64,000 nt of DNA from the NCBI GenBank assembly GCA_948146395.1, contig OX411555.1, positions 59,706,187 through 59,770,186 of the forward strand. The letters are read 5' to 3'. Shown here piece by piece: positions 22,050-32,489 of the stretch. The translations under genes were made by a program, and so were the position numbers. Source of the stretch: Fragum whitleyi (taxonomy: Eukaryota > Mollusca > Bivalvia > Cardiida > Cardiidae). How positions within the stretch are numbered: position 1 is the stretch's first letter; every line of letters begins with the position of its first letter. The notes below the pieces were generated by a model. The model saw nothing but the letters and a program-made list of their open reading frames with translations. It was not told the origin of the DNA and made no database searches.

Positions 22050-22900
22050 AGATGGCCTAAACGAATTGTTAATGTTCCTCGTTGTTCGTTGACGCGTTTT
22101 AGATGTTCCTAATTGTAGGCATAGACCAACTGTAAATGTTCTTCATTGTTCGTTGATGCGTTTTAGATGCACCTAATTGTTGGCCTAGATCAACCGTAAT
22201 TGTTCTTCATTGTTCGTTGACGCGTTTTAGATGTTCCTATTTGTTGGCCTGTAAATCTTATTCATTATTAGTCTAATAATGGCTAGTGTGATTTATCCTT
22301 ATGGTTAAACTAGACATAGTATAAATGGTTTTCATTGATAGACTAGATGCTTTTTAAATGTTCCTCATTGTTGTTAATACGCTGTGCAAATGGTCTTCCG
22401 TATAAACTATACACATCTGTTAATAGAATAAGACAACATTTAAAATTGGCAATTTGCGATTGATAAACAAAAAGAATAAGCAGTTAGTGCAAGGTTATAC
22501 AAGAGTTGTTTGTAAAACATTTTTCCTTTCATTTAATCAGGTAGATGGCATTTTCTTTATCAATTAACAAAGGTACATACAATATAGCTAAAAATATAAC
22601 CAATATAGTAACAGTTTATGTGGACTGCACCTCTTCTCAATGAGATCCATCTACCTGTAAATTTTCATTTTTCTAGATGCATACTTTATGAGATACGTTC
22701 AGGACAAAAATAAAGTTTCAAATTTAACCAAGGGCAATTACTTACAAAATATTATGAGTACAGTTATTGTTCTTGTGCACTACACTTCCTCTCAATGAGA
22801 TCTTTCCACTTGTGGATCTTTTTATCCTAGCTTGCAAACTATTTGTAGATATGCTCCGGACATAAATCTCTGACTGACGGTCAGACCGACCGACAAATGC
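22050..22900 (+). repeat. Minisatellite plus bivalve repeat, cassette preceding unit A
   Basis: 22050-22425 is the minisatellite ('tgttcgttgacgcgttttagatgttcct') and 22436-22900 the two-unit bivalve repeat. The copies at 36.8-37.96 and 51.2-52.39 kb are nearly identical to each other but clearly diverged from this one. This places the recent duplication breakpoint in the adjoining (CT)n tract. Confidence 0.65.
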
Positions 22901-22938
22901 ATAGTAATATACCATCTCGTCTTTGGATGTGGAAGCGA

Positions 22939-23113
<175 letters not shown>

Positions 23114-23289
23114 GTTACATATAACACTACCACAACGCTGACATTTAATGCAAAATCTATAATATAATTATATCTGAACTAAAAATTACTGCCTGCTTTC
23201 TTTTTGTATATTTGGGACAAGTGAAGCTAGACTGATCGAATTTTCCAACAACGTTTGAAGCGAAATTTGAATTCAAAAGATAAATGGTA

Positions 23290-23725
23290 CAGTTAGAAAC
23301 ATCGTGAAATTGACAATGTGAATGATATTGGAATACTTTAGGAATAAAATAAAATTAGTGCGTGGCGTGAATTTTGAGTTAATTTAATGGAAGGTAATCC
23401 AATATAGCAAATTTTGTTCAGGATGAACAAAATTAGCGATATTGATTACCTCCCTTTAATAAAAAATGAATACAAGATCTATAGATGCCTTCTTTTTTGT
23501 TCAAGAACCTATAAGACGCTTACAGTTTGAATTATGTCAGTGAAATCGCGACTTTTCCTTATCCAAATTTATTTTAAATGACGTTGTTGATTCTATATTT
23601 TTCAATTGGTTTGATCGTTTTTTATGGTTTGAGTGAGCGTTTGGAATTAATGAATGGAGCGCTGAGTGAACGACTTAGAATGGTTTTGATTGAGGTGAAT
23701 GTCAATTTCACGATGTAACTAACTG
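23290..23725. mobile_element. Complete R1 MITE next to the peptide exon (unit A)
   Basis: TA at 23288-23289 and 23726-23727 flank inverted ends CAGTTAGAAACATCGTGAAA and, from the other end, CAGTTAGTTACATCGTGAAA. Inside is the GGAGGTAATC...GATTACCTCC type palindrome (23391-23455). Length 436 bp, Tc1/mariner-type, non-autonomous. It lies 5-8 bases beyond the peptide exon's stop/donor. Copies: 38326-38761 and 52826-53261. Confidence 0.8.
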
Positions 23726-23732
23726 TAAAAGG

Positions 23733-23915
23733 TTACCTGCAATACCCCATCATTATCCGACAATACCCTAATGTACCCAAAGCCCCTTTACGGCATCTTT
23801 TCCGCACACATTCTAGTAGTCCATAACATTGGTCCTGTACATACCAGGATGTCTGTATGGTGACCACCATGGCCAAGCTCAACAAGACTAGCACTAGAAT
23901 ATATCTTATATACAT
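23733..23915 (-). CDS. Cysteine-rich secreted peptide, unit A
   Basis: Acceptor TGTACTGTTTTGCAG precedes an exon from 23924. ATG at 23915 and TAA at 23735-23733 give 60 aa. Residues 6-20 form a hydrophobic signal (ILVLVLLSLAMVVTI). Cys are at 30, 36, 41, 52 and 59, spacing C-x5-C-x4-C-x10-C-x6-C, with Gly50 two before Cys52 and a basic VRKRCRK patch; net charge about +5. The stop overlaps donor TGCAG|GTAACC. If spliced (donor after 23737) to an acceptor at 23228-23227, a second exon 23157-23226 would add about 23 residues with a sixth Cys and a TAG stop. Beta-defensins share the spacing and the Gly-x-Cys feature but have adjacent fifth and sixth Cys. Units B and C encode the identical protein. 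An immune or signalling role is only inference. Confidence 0.6.
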   Translation of the reverse strand: MYIRYILVLVLLSLAMVVTIQTSWYVQDQCYGLLECVRKRCRKGALGTLGYCRIMMGYCR

Positions 23916-23975
23916 TTTCGGGAACTGCAAAACAGTACAATATGAATGTTAATCATGTAGACCACGTGCATGGAT

Positions 23976-24489
23976 CCGGGGACAAGCGTTAGGTTCGAGA
24001 AACCGTTATCTCCTGTTATTTTCGATGTAGAATTGATCTTTGATCGCTCACTTGAAACTGCTTGTCTATACTGTTGTAGTAAGATAGATTGATTATTTTA
24101 TTTTAACAATGTCAATATTGTATGTAACTAAGTTTCTATCTTTAGATAACATTATCTCAATATGCAAGACAGGTGTATATTCTATCCAATTAAGTATGAG
24201 CGAATATAAACTTCTTGAATTGTCCAAAAAGGAATAACTATTTAAAAATGCACAATCCAAATGGTTAAATCCGGAGTGTAGGTATGGAAGCAGTCCAAAT
24301 TATTGGACCAACTAATTTCAGGCCCGGTCGGGACCCGTTGTTGTTTTGTTTTTTCAGCCGGAAACAAGCCCTGCGTACAGGCTGAAAAAATGTTACAAAC
24401 CGTTTTCAAAGTAAACCCTACCTTGCAGGTAAGTGTACGTATACGCGGGGTTTAACTTGAACCGTTTAGCCACCCTGAACGCAGGGCTA
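23976..24489 (+). repeat. Shortened cassette block and family F foldback (unit A)
   Basis: Homologous to 13480-13988 (GGTTCGAGAAACCGTTATCTCC onward) with the tRNA-like left part deleted. It ends in a family F foldback at 24367-24489. B: 39012-39525; C: 53512-54025. Confidence 0.6.
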
Positions 24490-24550
24490 CAAAAAACAAC
24501 AAACACATGCCCCGTTCGGGCCAGAAATAAGTTTGCCCATTGTTGGCAAT

Positions 24551-25600
24551 TAGATTACTACGCCCGATACCGCTTTGCATACGGGCGCAACTCGCGTTTT
24601 TTTTATAATGTTAGTTGAGTTGATTGGTTTGCTACTTGTCAGTTAATTTATTCATTCGATTATTCCGTCTAACAATCGTTATACTACTGTTTTTCTAGGG
24701 GCACAGGATCGTGGGCTCTTACATTTACATTAAATTAAACTCTATGAAGAAGTTGTTTTTTACTGTGGGAACACAAGAAATTGATAGTCAGTTTCTCCCT
24801 TTCCCACAATATGGTCCACCTTATACTCATGCCCAATAAGTTTTTAATTTCAACTCTAGATATATATCAAATTACACTCATGTTGATATATTGTCTGCAA
24901 CCTGTTCAAAGTTTGCCCAGTCTAAAATTTTGTCGTCTGCTTAAGGGTTTACGGATGGGACAATGCTTTTAAATTGTTCTAATTTAATATAATCCATTAC
25001 AGTACAACAACTGTTTAGACAAGTCCAAATTGTAAAGGGTTGCAGATTACATACAATATGTGGACAAATTAGTAAAACTTGTAGCAAAAAGGGTAGATTA
25101 TACTAGAGAGAAAGAAGAAAGTATAAGTTAGCAGCATTTTCTTACTTTCCCTATTAGCAAGGTCATCCGTCAAGTTCAAATATAAAATCTATGTATCTTT
25201 AACACAGCAGTGACTTTCGCAGTGGGTAGTAATGAAATATCTGGTATACATGTTAAGGACAAAGTGAAAAGGTTCGAGGCTATAAGGTTATAGTCCTGAA
25301 AATTGACCTCGTGTGTTGTTTTGGGTTCGGTTGTTTCGTCTTTTCAGCTCCCTCGCCGTCAGTATTATCGGTACTTTGATCTAGCACAGCGAGGTCATAT
25401 GCAAGTAATGCGTTGAACACACAAAGCACTTCGTGTCGCACAAAAGTATACTAGACATATTTTTTGCGTGCGCGTGAGCACTAAAGAGCTACGTAGTACA
25501 CACGTTGTTCGGCTTTAGACTCGATAATCTTTTTTTTTCTAGGCAAATTCCAATTTTTTACAGGGTTGTTTCCCATGGCCTGCTTAACAAGGCCAAAAAT
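24551..25600 (+). repeat. Left arm of a ~1-kb long inverted repeat (unit A)
   Basis: The arm runs from TAGATTACTACGCCCGAT to GGCCTGCTTAACAAGGCC and is complementary to 29531-30535 with perhaps 15-20% divergence. Shared words include GACCTCGTGTGTTGTTT, CACAAAGCACTTCGTGTCGC and AGCAAGGTCATCCGTCAAG. No ORF is conserved between arms. B: 39587-40617; C: 54087-55132. Confidence 0.85.
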
Positions 25601-25758
25601 CATGCTGAAATATTCATAAACCAATACAAAAATGTAAGATCGACAGCTGGGATAACGAAATAAGAGATATCGTCTTAATTTCACTGTGGTATTTGATGTT
25701 AAACGGGTCCCCGTTTTTCAAAAAAGGGAAAACGCTTTTATTAAATAATTAATAATTA

Positions 25759-25889
25759 CCCTGCGTTAAGGAGGCGAATCTTTTACATACGTTTAAAGAT
25801 TGATACCCTGATTTGTACGGTAGTAAACGTGAAAAGCGGGGTATCGTTTCTGAGAAGTTTCGCCAGCGGTTTCATCTAAAACGCAGGGC
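25759..25889. repeat. Family F foldback (unit A)
   Basis: CCCTGCGTTAAGGA pairs with the terminal AACGCAGGG; the inner fold contains GATACCCTGATTTG and GCGGGGTATC. Copies start at 40781 (B) and 55293 (C). It lies between the long inverted arms. Confidence 0.65.
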
Positions 25890-26365
25890 TTTAATATATA
25901 CCACTTCATAAATGATTCGCAAATTGTATAACCGAGAAGCATTTTTGGTTAAAATGCTAAAAAAATAGGGATTCCCGAAGAACATAATGGGTAAAAACGT
26001 GGAAAAAATAATCGGAGTAAATAAAAGAAATGGAATAAGCGAAATTTAAAAGCCGTGAGTATTTTAAGTGACAGTTTCCATATTTGATATAGATGTACGC
26101 ATTTACACCCATTTAAAAATACAAATTGTTACCAACCACTTTATCCTTCGTTACGGACCAATAATACTCACCGAAATTCATTCCAGTTGATATCAGATAG
26201 GGTTTTGTTTTCAATATGAACCGGACGCTTAATTTGAGCGATAAGAGCGTTTAGTTTCGTATTTTTTTCTAAATTTAAAGCGGCCTTTCTCAATCTATAT
26301 CGCATGCATTGACAATAGCAAACACTCAATGCATTGACCGACGACGATAAATGAGCCTATAAGTA

Positions 26366-26947
26366 AACTGAAACCAACTTCTAATCGGTCACTGCATGTT
26401 TTCCTCTTTTCGACACATTTACAATAAAAGAATTGAATAGAACATTACCTTCATGCAAAGACAAATCAATCTCGAGGATTTTAGTGAAAGAATTGTGTAA
26501 AAAGGACCGGTAGAACGATTGTAGCAGACAAAAGAAAGCACCAACCCTGCTTAGAAAAAGTCACAAAACTCGCAAAATGCAGGGAATTTTCAAATTTTCA
26601 GTTGAAGAAATACCGGTATGTTGTTAAAAAAGTACTATGCTTTCGATGCCTTAAAGGTAGCTGAATACAAATTAGTAAAGAAAACATTATCTAAGACGTT
26701 CATTTGCGTACATGAGGTAAATTTGTTAAATTTACCCCACCCACCAATGTTAATTTTGAAATTGGGGGTGGTCATGTTCTCATACAAGTTAAAATGATTT
26801 CCCTGGAGAACTTTTCGACACATTTTGGTTTTGCTATGTACCAAGTGCATGGGCTATCGGAAATCATAAAACACTTGCATCTTTAACCTTATTAAGTATT
26901 ACTTTTTGTACTTTATTTGGGTGACCGATTAGAAGTTGGTTTAAGTT
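26366..26947. mobile_element. 582-bp TA-flanked MITE present only in unit A
   Basis: Ends AACTGAAACCAACTTCTAAT and, inverted, AACTTAAACCAACTTCTAAT (about 27 bp, one mismatch), flanked by TA at 26364-26365 and 26948-26949. The uninterrupted site AAGTATTATTACC is seen at about 41386 in B and 55896 in C. Tc1/mariner-type, with no transposase. A minus-strand frame at 26635-26850 is incidental. Confidence 0.88.
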
Positions 26948-27053
26948 TATTATTACCAAGAAAATTCAAATATGCGACAAGCAAAGATTCTGGCTTTTGA
27001 TAGTCTGACCAGAGTTTTAACTCTGCCCTTTGTATATAGAAAAGGTCTTAGTG

Positions 27054-27475
27054 TTTCTTTAATGCTTTTCGGTGGTTTATCGAGAAATAACGGTAGATTA
27101 TCATTTGATAATCTCACTGCAAAAGCAGTGAAATTATCAAAAACTCATACCCAGCTTTTGTGCATTTCATCCTATCTGACGTCATCTATGCGGGGCGAAA
27201 TAAGTGACGTCACAATGAACGTCGCATAGCAATCACGTGCAAAATGACGCGCTTTACGACATTATGTCCTAGAAATTTCACATTTTGTCTCATTTTTGCA
27301 ATAAAGAAATAGAATAATCGTTTGTTTTTCGAGTAAGATCAATTAATATTTCATTTCGTGAACAACAAAGCTATATTTTCACTCGTGGCGTTGCCACTCG
27401 TGAAAATATAGCTTTTGTTATTTACTCAATGAAATATAAATCGATCTTACACTCAAACAAACGATTATCCTCTAT
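27054..27475 (+). mobile_element. Non-autonomous element of family M2 (unit A)
   Basis: Same family as 7759-8153 and 18972-19387. The left part reads openly on the plus strand, which explains an 85-codon frame at 26972-27229 that starts outside the element and is not a gene. Copies: 41493-41914 and 56005-56428. Confidence 0.7.
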
Positions 27476-27839
27476 GTCTTTAGTCAGCCAGGGAAGTTTT
27501 CTAGTTACAATATATGGACATCTAGGCTGCTAAATGCTGGGTCTTCACGTACAAGCCTAATTTTGAGAAGCATTATGCACAGGCTCAAATAATTCTGCCA
27601 TTCAAATAGGTTTTTCAATCATATCAATTGTTCAAGAACCACTGCAGAATCAGTCCTGCGTTTAAGTTAGTAGTTTTTTTCAGAACGTTTGAAAATTTGA
27701 ATCCCGCTTTGCATTTGTAATCGCTTGCAAAGCGGAGTGTAATTTATTTACGTTTGCAAACTTATTTTCTCCTTGAACTGGGGCATATATTGTTCCTCGG
27801 AGAACTAAAATTAAATGGCTTTTCGTACTACCATACAAT

Positions 27840-28031
27840 GGGCTAACTTATTTCTCGCCCGCTTTCGGGTCGAGTGTAGACTGGTCTCACTGTCGAATAT
27901 CAGAATAGCCTGTTCTAGGCTATTCTGATAGTCAATATGTGGACCAGTCTAGAGCTGGTAGCCCGCTTTCTGAGAGATACTCTGATATTGCGGGCAACAG
28001 TACCCACCCGGGGTGAGAAATAAGTTGGCCC
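27840..28031. repeat. Nested foldback with AACTTATTTCTC ends (unit A)
   Basis: GGGCTAACTTATTTCTCGCCC is mirrored by GGTGAGAAATAAGTTGGCCC. Inside is a second hairpin TATCAGAATAGCC...GGCTATTCTGATA (27898-27931). Related ends (GGGCCAGAAATAAG) occur at 14034 and 24518. Copies: 42279-42470 and 56792-56983. Confidence 0.65.
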
Positions 28032-28104
28032 TATAACAGCACAAACATTCGTTATAAACTAGAAAGTTAGAAGCGTCGGTCCGGACCATAAACAAAGTAT
28101 ACAT

Positions 28105-28239
28105 CAGCCCTGTGTTCAGGATGTAAAAGCGCTTCGCAAGCGCTTTGGAATGATACCCCGCTTTGCACGTGCACATACGTGCAAAGCGGGGTATCATTTC
28201 GAAAGCGCTTCGCTAACGTTTTCATCCTGAACGCAGGGC
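28105..28239. repeat. Family F foldback, best-formed copy (unit A)
   Basis: An almost perfect ~135-nt hairpin. CCCTGTGTTCAGGATG pairs with CATCCTGAACGCAGGG, with inner GATACCCCGCTTTGCACGTG and its complement. Copies begin at 42544 and 57058. Another member is at 28731-28861. Confidence 0.75.
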
Positions 28240-28285
28240 AGTTCACAGATCTTTTTGACTATAATTTTTTTATCTGTCCTGCTTA

Positions 28286-28715
28286 CAAGACAAAATAGTC
28301 GCAACACATTTGAGGAATGCAAGCACACATTGCATGGGCAGATTCAAAGTGGGTATGATTTATAAACATTCGCAAAAAGGCAATAATATCCTCAAAACAG
28401 GACTCGTCTGATATCGCAACTTCAAGGATCGACTTGTTAGCTTTCTGCAATTTAATAGAGAGAAAAAATGAATAATAATTAAATAAATAAATATCATTAT
28501 TATCACTTACTTTAAACATCTGTTTAGTTCCTTTTTATGTGCTGGGTCCATAAAGAATAATGGGTAGTCCTTCGTCCTCGATCTAGTGCTAAGTAAAGGT
28601 AATAAATACCTATACACCGTATAGGCACTTGCAGTCTTTTAGCCCTTGGACATTAAAATTAGATAAAAGAAGCTTTAACAAGGCCACGAGTTTCTTCATC
28701 ACAATCATTGAAAAT
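28286..28715 (-). other. Possible gene relic shared with 17250-17990 (unit A)
   Basis: On the minus strand an acceptor-like TTAAATTGCAG (28448-28438) precedes AAAGCTAACAAGTCG, and a GTAAGT donor-like site follows TGTTTAAA near 28516. Comparison with the 17-kb copy shows several synonymous-type differences in the segment reading NVQGLKDCKCLYG, but in-frame TAG and TAA are present. A one-base A-run difference in unit C (near 57485) changes which frame is open. I treat it as decayed. Confidence 0.25.
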
Positions 28716-29530
28716 TGTAATGAAAACAGCCCAGCGTTAAGGATGACAAAGAGGTGCAAAATGTTTGCCAATTTTTTCCTGCTTTGCACGTGCACTTGCT
28801 TGCAAAGCAGAGTCAATTTGACAAATAGTATGCTCCGTTTTGCCATCCTGAACACAGGGCAAGTCTTATTGAAGTAAAATATTTCAACTAAGAAAGTCAG
28901 CATGTTATCCAATTTCTTCGGCAACTTTCTTAAACTAATCATAATAAAGTATAGCCCACGGTATTTACAATAAACAAGTTCATGCGGAACATTTCTCGGA
29001 CATTTCCGTAAACTTGAAAGTAACTCGGACGTAAGGTCCCAGTATGTAGTAGAGTGTGAAATATGCGAATTGGCCATGGTCAAAATTAGAAATAATAGGC
29101 AAAGGTCAGTTTTGAGTAGATGTTTAAACGTGTTAATGCAAAAAGTTGCTTTAAATGATCCTACGATGTAATTTTGAGACCATTTATGAATGCAAAACTA
29201 ACAGGTCATGACCTTCTCACAGTTTCTATGCACCCGGTGACACTGTAAACAAAAGGTGGTGGGGTATCGGATTCTAGCCGGCTGTTCGGGCCGAAAAAAT
29301 TGGGTACGTATTCCACAGAATATTGTGAAAAAAGAAGATGGTTGGCAAATTCTTTGTGATGCAACACCAAAATTGGCACTATTTTTGCTCTACAAAAATC
29401 AAGCCTAACACAGATTATCATTTCCCTTGCGGCAACCATGGAAAGTTGAATTTCGTGCAAAACAGCTTATTTTTCACCAGTTTTCGCGACCAAAACAAAT
29501 AACCACGATCGGTTGAAGATATTTTGGGGT

Positions 29531-30535
29531 TTTGGCCTGGTTTAGCAGGCCATAGGAAATAACCCTATATCCTGGCAATTGCCTAGGAAAAAGACGCTTG
29601 AATCAAAAGCCGAACAACGTGTGTACTTCGTAGCTTTTTTGTGCTTACGCGCGCGCAAAAAATAGGTCTAGTATACGTCATCAACTTTTGTGCGACACGA
29701 AGTGCTTTGTGTGTTCAACGCAGTGCTTGCATATTACTACGCTGTGCTAAAATCAAAGTACTGGTTGTACTGAAGGAGAGGGATCTGAATAGATGAAACA
29801 ACACACGAGGTCAATTTTCTGGAATGTAACCTTGATTATTCACCTTGTCCTAATCATGTATACCAGATATTTTCTTACTCATCACTGCCAAAATCACTGC
29901 TGTGTTAAAGATACTTAGCTTTTATATTTGATCTTGACGGATGACCTTGCTAATAGGGAAAAGAAGAAAATGCTGCTAACTAACACTATTTCCTTTCTCC
30001 CTTACATTTTCTACCCTTTCTGCTACAAAATTAACTAATTTGCCCACATATCATATGTAATCTGCAACCCGGTACAATTTGGACCTGTCAAGCTAAACAT
30101 TTATTGGCTTGTAATTGAATAATCTAAATAAGGAAATTCAAAAGCCTTGTCCTATCCATAAACCCTTTAACAGACGACAAAATTTTAGACTATGCCAACT
30201 TGGAACAGGTTACAGACAATAAATCGTCATGAATGTAATTTGATATATATCTAGGGTAGAATTTAAAAACTCATTGGGTATGAGTATAGGGTGGACCATA
30301 TTGACCCTTTCAATTACTTGTGTTCCCACAGTAAAATACAACGTCTTTATGGAAATCAATTCAATGTAAAAGAAAGAGCCGTCGAGCTTGTGCCCCTAGA
30401 CAAACAGCATTACTACGATAGTAAGACGAAATGACCGAATGGATAATTTGACTGACTACTTGCAAACGAATCAATTCAACTGAAATTATTAAAACGCGAG
30501 TTGTGCCTGTATGCGGAATCGGGCGTAGTAATCTA
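29531..30535 (-). repeat. Right arm of the ~1-kb long inverted repeat (unit A)
   Basis: Complement of 24551-25600; the spacer between arms is about 3.9 kb. B: 43970-44974; C: 58484-59488. The open frames within it are not conserved in the other arm. Confidence 0.85.
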
Positions 30536-30774
30536 TACCTTGGGAATTACTTGTTCTTGGCGGACTCAGCGCTATATAGTGAGCATATCGTTCGACATTA
30601 TTCCTTTGAAGTGAGTTCCGAATGTGGCTTACGATCCCTATAGGTAAATGGAACCAATGGTTTCCCTCGCCTAAATAAGCCTTGTGAAAAAATTGAAAAA
30701 AATGGAGTGCATGCCTTCAAATGTCACAATGCCTCTTTATAAACCAGGCCTCAGCGCTTTTAGCGCTTTGATAT

Positions 30775-31575
30775 TACTTGAGGACAACACGATAAAGGGT
30801 TGAAGACTTTTATTTCCATTGCGGTCCTAAATCATACCAGATCTTCTCATGCAAAAATATGGTGCGAAACAAGTGCTTCCAACCACTGCTACCCATTTTA
30901 CAGCTGGGATAATTAAATGGATTCGTAAGAGGTTAGTTTTCAAATAAAGCTACACGAAAAGAAAGATATTCAAGTGCAGCTCAAAACTACATATTTACTT
31001 TTTTGCATTTTTAGTTAATCTATTACGATCGCTTTATGACTAACAATTATTTTTTAAATAATGAAAATTAAATAGTCAACATGAAAGAATTCCTTACAAA
31101 CTATCATATCAAAGTATTTTTTTCCAAACAGTAGCTTCTGTTGATTTTCAGTGAAAGATATCTGTTTCGAACAAAAATTATGTATTTCAGCAAGTAGAAA
31201 AACTCTGAAAAAATTCCACCCAACTAAATTCAAACGTCGCGCTTTTTTTCAATATCTTAAATAAAAAATCCAAAAGTCGGTCGAAATAGTTTCTTACGAC
31301 ATTAAAATATTGTTTTGAAATATAAAAAGTTTGATAACCTATTTTATTGAAAGTTGAACTCGACTGATTTATCCAGGTAAATTTTAATGAAATAAAGAGT
31401 GGAAAAAAAGAAGGCCGCCCCTAGATTGCATTGTTGAGTCCTGTTGACTAAAGAGTACGCAAGGTTAGAACCCATTGCCTCTCTCTCAATGTGTAGGATA
31501 ATATCTGGAATGAGTTAGGACCACGATGGAAATAAGAGTCATTCAACCCTTTATCGTGTTATCCTCGAGTGAAGA
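30775..31575. repeat. Two SINE fragments in opposite orientation (unit A)
   Basis: 30775-30905 (minus) and 31440-31575 (plus) both match the body of the SINE at 3441-3743 (ACACGATAAAGGGTTGAAGA; ATAAGAGTCATTCAACCC). The sequence between is AT-rich with no recognised gene. Confidence 0.5.
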
Positions 31576-31589
31576 AAAACATAAAAAAA

Positions 31590-31835
31590 AATCTTCAAAA
31601 ATCAATCAGACGCTTAGAATTTTAAAAAAATCAGTGAAATTGCGATAATTTCTTATTTACAATTATTTTAAATGTAGCTGTCGATTGTAAATTTTTTGGT
31701 AATTTGGATCGTTTAATAGCGGTTTCGGTGAGTGTTTGGAATGAATAAATTGGAGCGCTGATTGAGTGATTTAGAATGGTTTTGATTAAGTTAAATGCCA
31801 ATTTCGCGATCCTACTAATAGTATTGGGGTAGGTT
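31590..31835. repeat. Degenerate R1-related repeat (unit A)
   Basis: The plus-strand words GAGTGTTTGGAATGAAT and GATTTAGAATGGTTTTGATT match the R1 MITE body. It explains the minus-strand frame at 31631-31864. Copies are in B and C. Confidence 0.5.
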
Positions 31836-31903
31836 GTGGCAGTTTTTGTTTTTGTTTTTTTCAAGATTTTTCAAGATTCAAGTGTTAACTTTGCGCTGAA
31901 TTC

Positions 31904-32047
31904 ATGAAAACCAACTTAATGGCCACCATTCTGTTCGTGATTATTCATCTGGTAAATTCCATCGGTATTATGCCACGTTATTTTCTGTACAAAAAGACTT
32001 TACTTTTATCTTGTTATCATGAATTAGTCGCGTGTCATGTCTATTAA
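31904..32047 (+). CDS. Candidate secreted mini-peptide, unit A
   Basis: A 47-codon frame starts ATGAAAACC and ends TAA, which overlaps AATAAA (32046-32051). Residues 1-21 look like a signal peptide: Lys2, then a hydrophobic core ATILFVIIHLV. Later come Lys-Lys (30-31) and a C-terminal segment with Cys37 and Cys44 (C-x6-C), the layout of a small cyclic-peptide precursor. It is identical in all three units (46343-46486, 60857-61000). No second, diverged copy allows a coding test, no TATA is obvious, and a frame this short can arise by chance. It could also be a first exon (CTG|GTAAAT at codon 16). Speculative. Confidence 0.3.
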   Translation: MKTNLMATILFVIIHLVNSIGIMPRYFLYKKTLLLSCYHELVACHVY

Positions 32048-32352
32048 TAAAGAGATAGGCCTGTCACTCAGCTGTTGTGTTTTTTCTTCTTTTGCTGGCA
32101 CTTGAATCGTCATATTTTTCAAACATGAAGTCCAAATCTTAGATGAAGTTCAAATGTTCTTATTTGTTGTGTTAGTGTTTCTTATTGTTAGTCTAGATGC
32201 GGTTAATTACCCTTTTATGATTTACTGCTGGATTTTTCCTTCAGTTTTCCTGCATCCTGGTTTGAAAAATCAGTCTTATATCTCGTTGTAAACAATTTTG
32301 AGTACGCAGCTACTTTTAAACCTTTCGCACAAAATTGTCCAGTAAGAAATCT

Positions 32353-32485
32353 GAACCTGTGTTCAAGATAAAAACGTTAGCGAAGCTTTTTCGAAATGAT
32401 ACCTCGCTTTGCACGTATGTGCACGTGCAAAGCGGGGTATCATCTGAAAGCGCTCGCGAAGCGTTATACATCCTGAACACAGGGC
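32353..32485. repeat. Family F foldback (unit A)
   Basis: CCTGTGTTCAAGAT pairs with ATCCTGAACACAGG; inner GATACCTCGCTTTGCACG and CGTGCAAAGCGGGGTATC. Copies start near 46792 and 61306. Confidence 0.7.
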
Positions 32486-32489
32486 TGAT

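Noticed and set aside
26972..27229. 85-codon plus frame repeated in three units
   Set aside because: Starts outside and ends inside an M2 element; its repetition comes from the unit duplication.
28610..29083. 157-codon minus frame repeated in all units
   Set aside because: Runs through a family F foldback and unrelated flanks; no domain, and repeat boundaries fall inside it.
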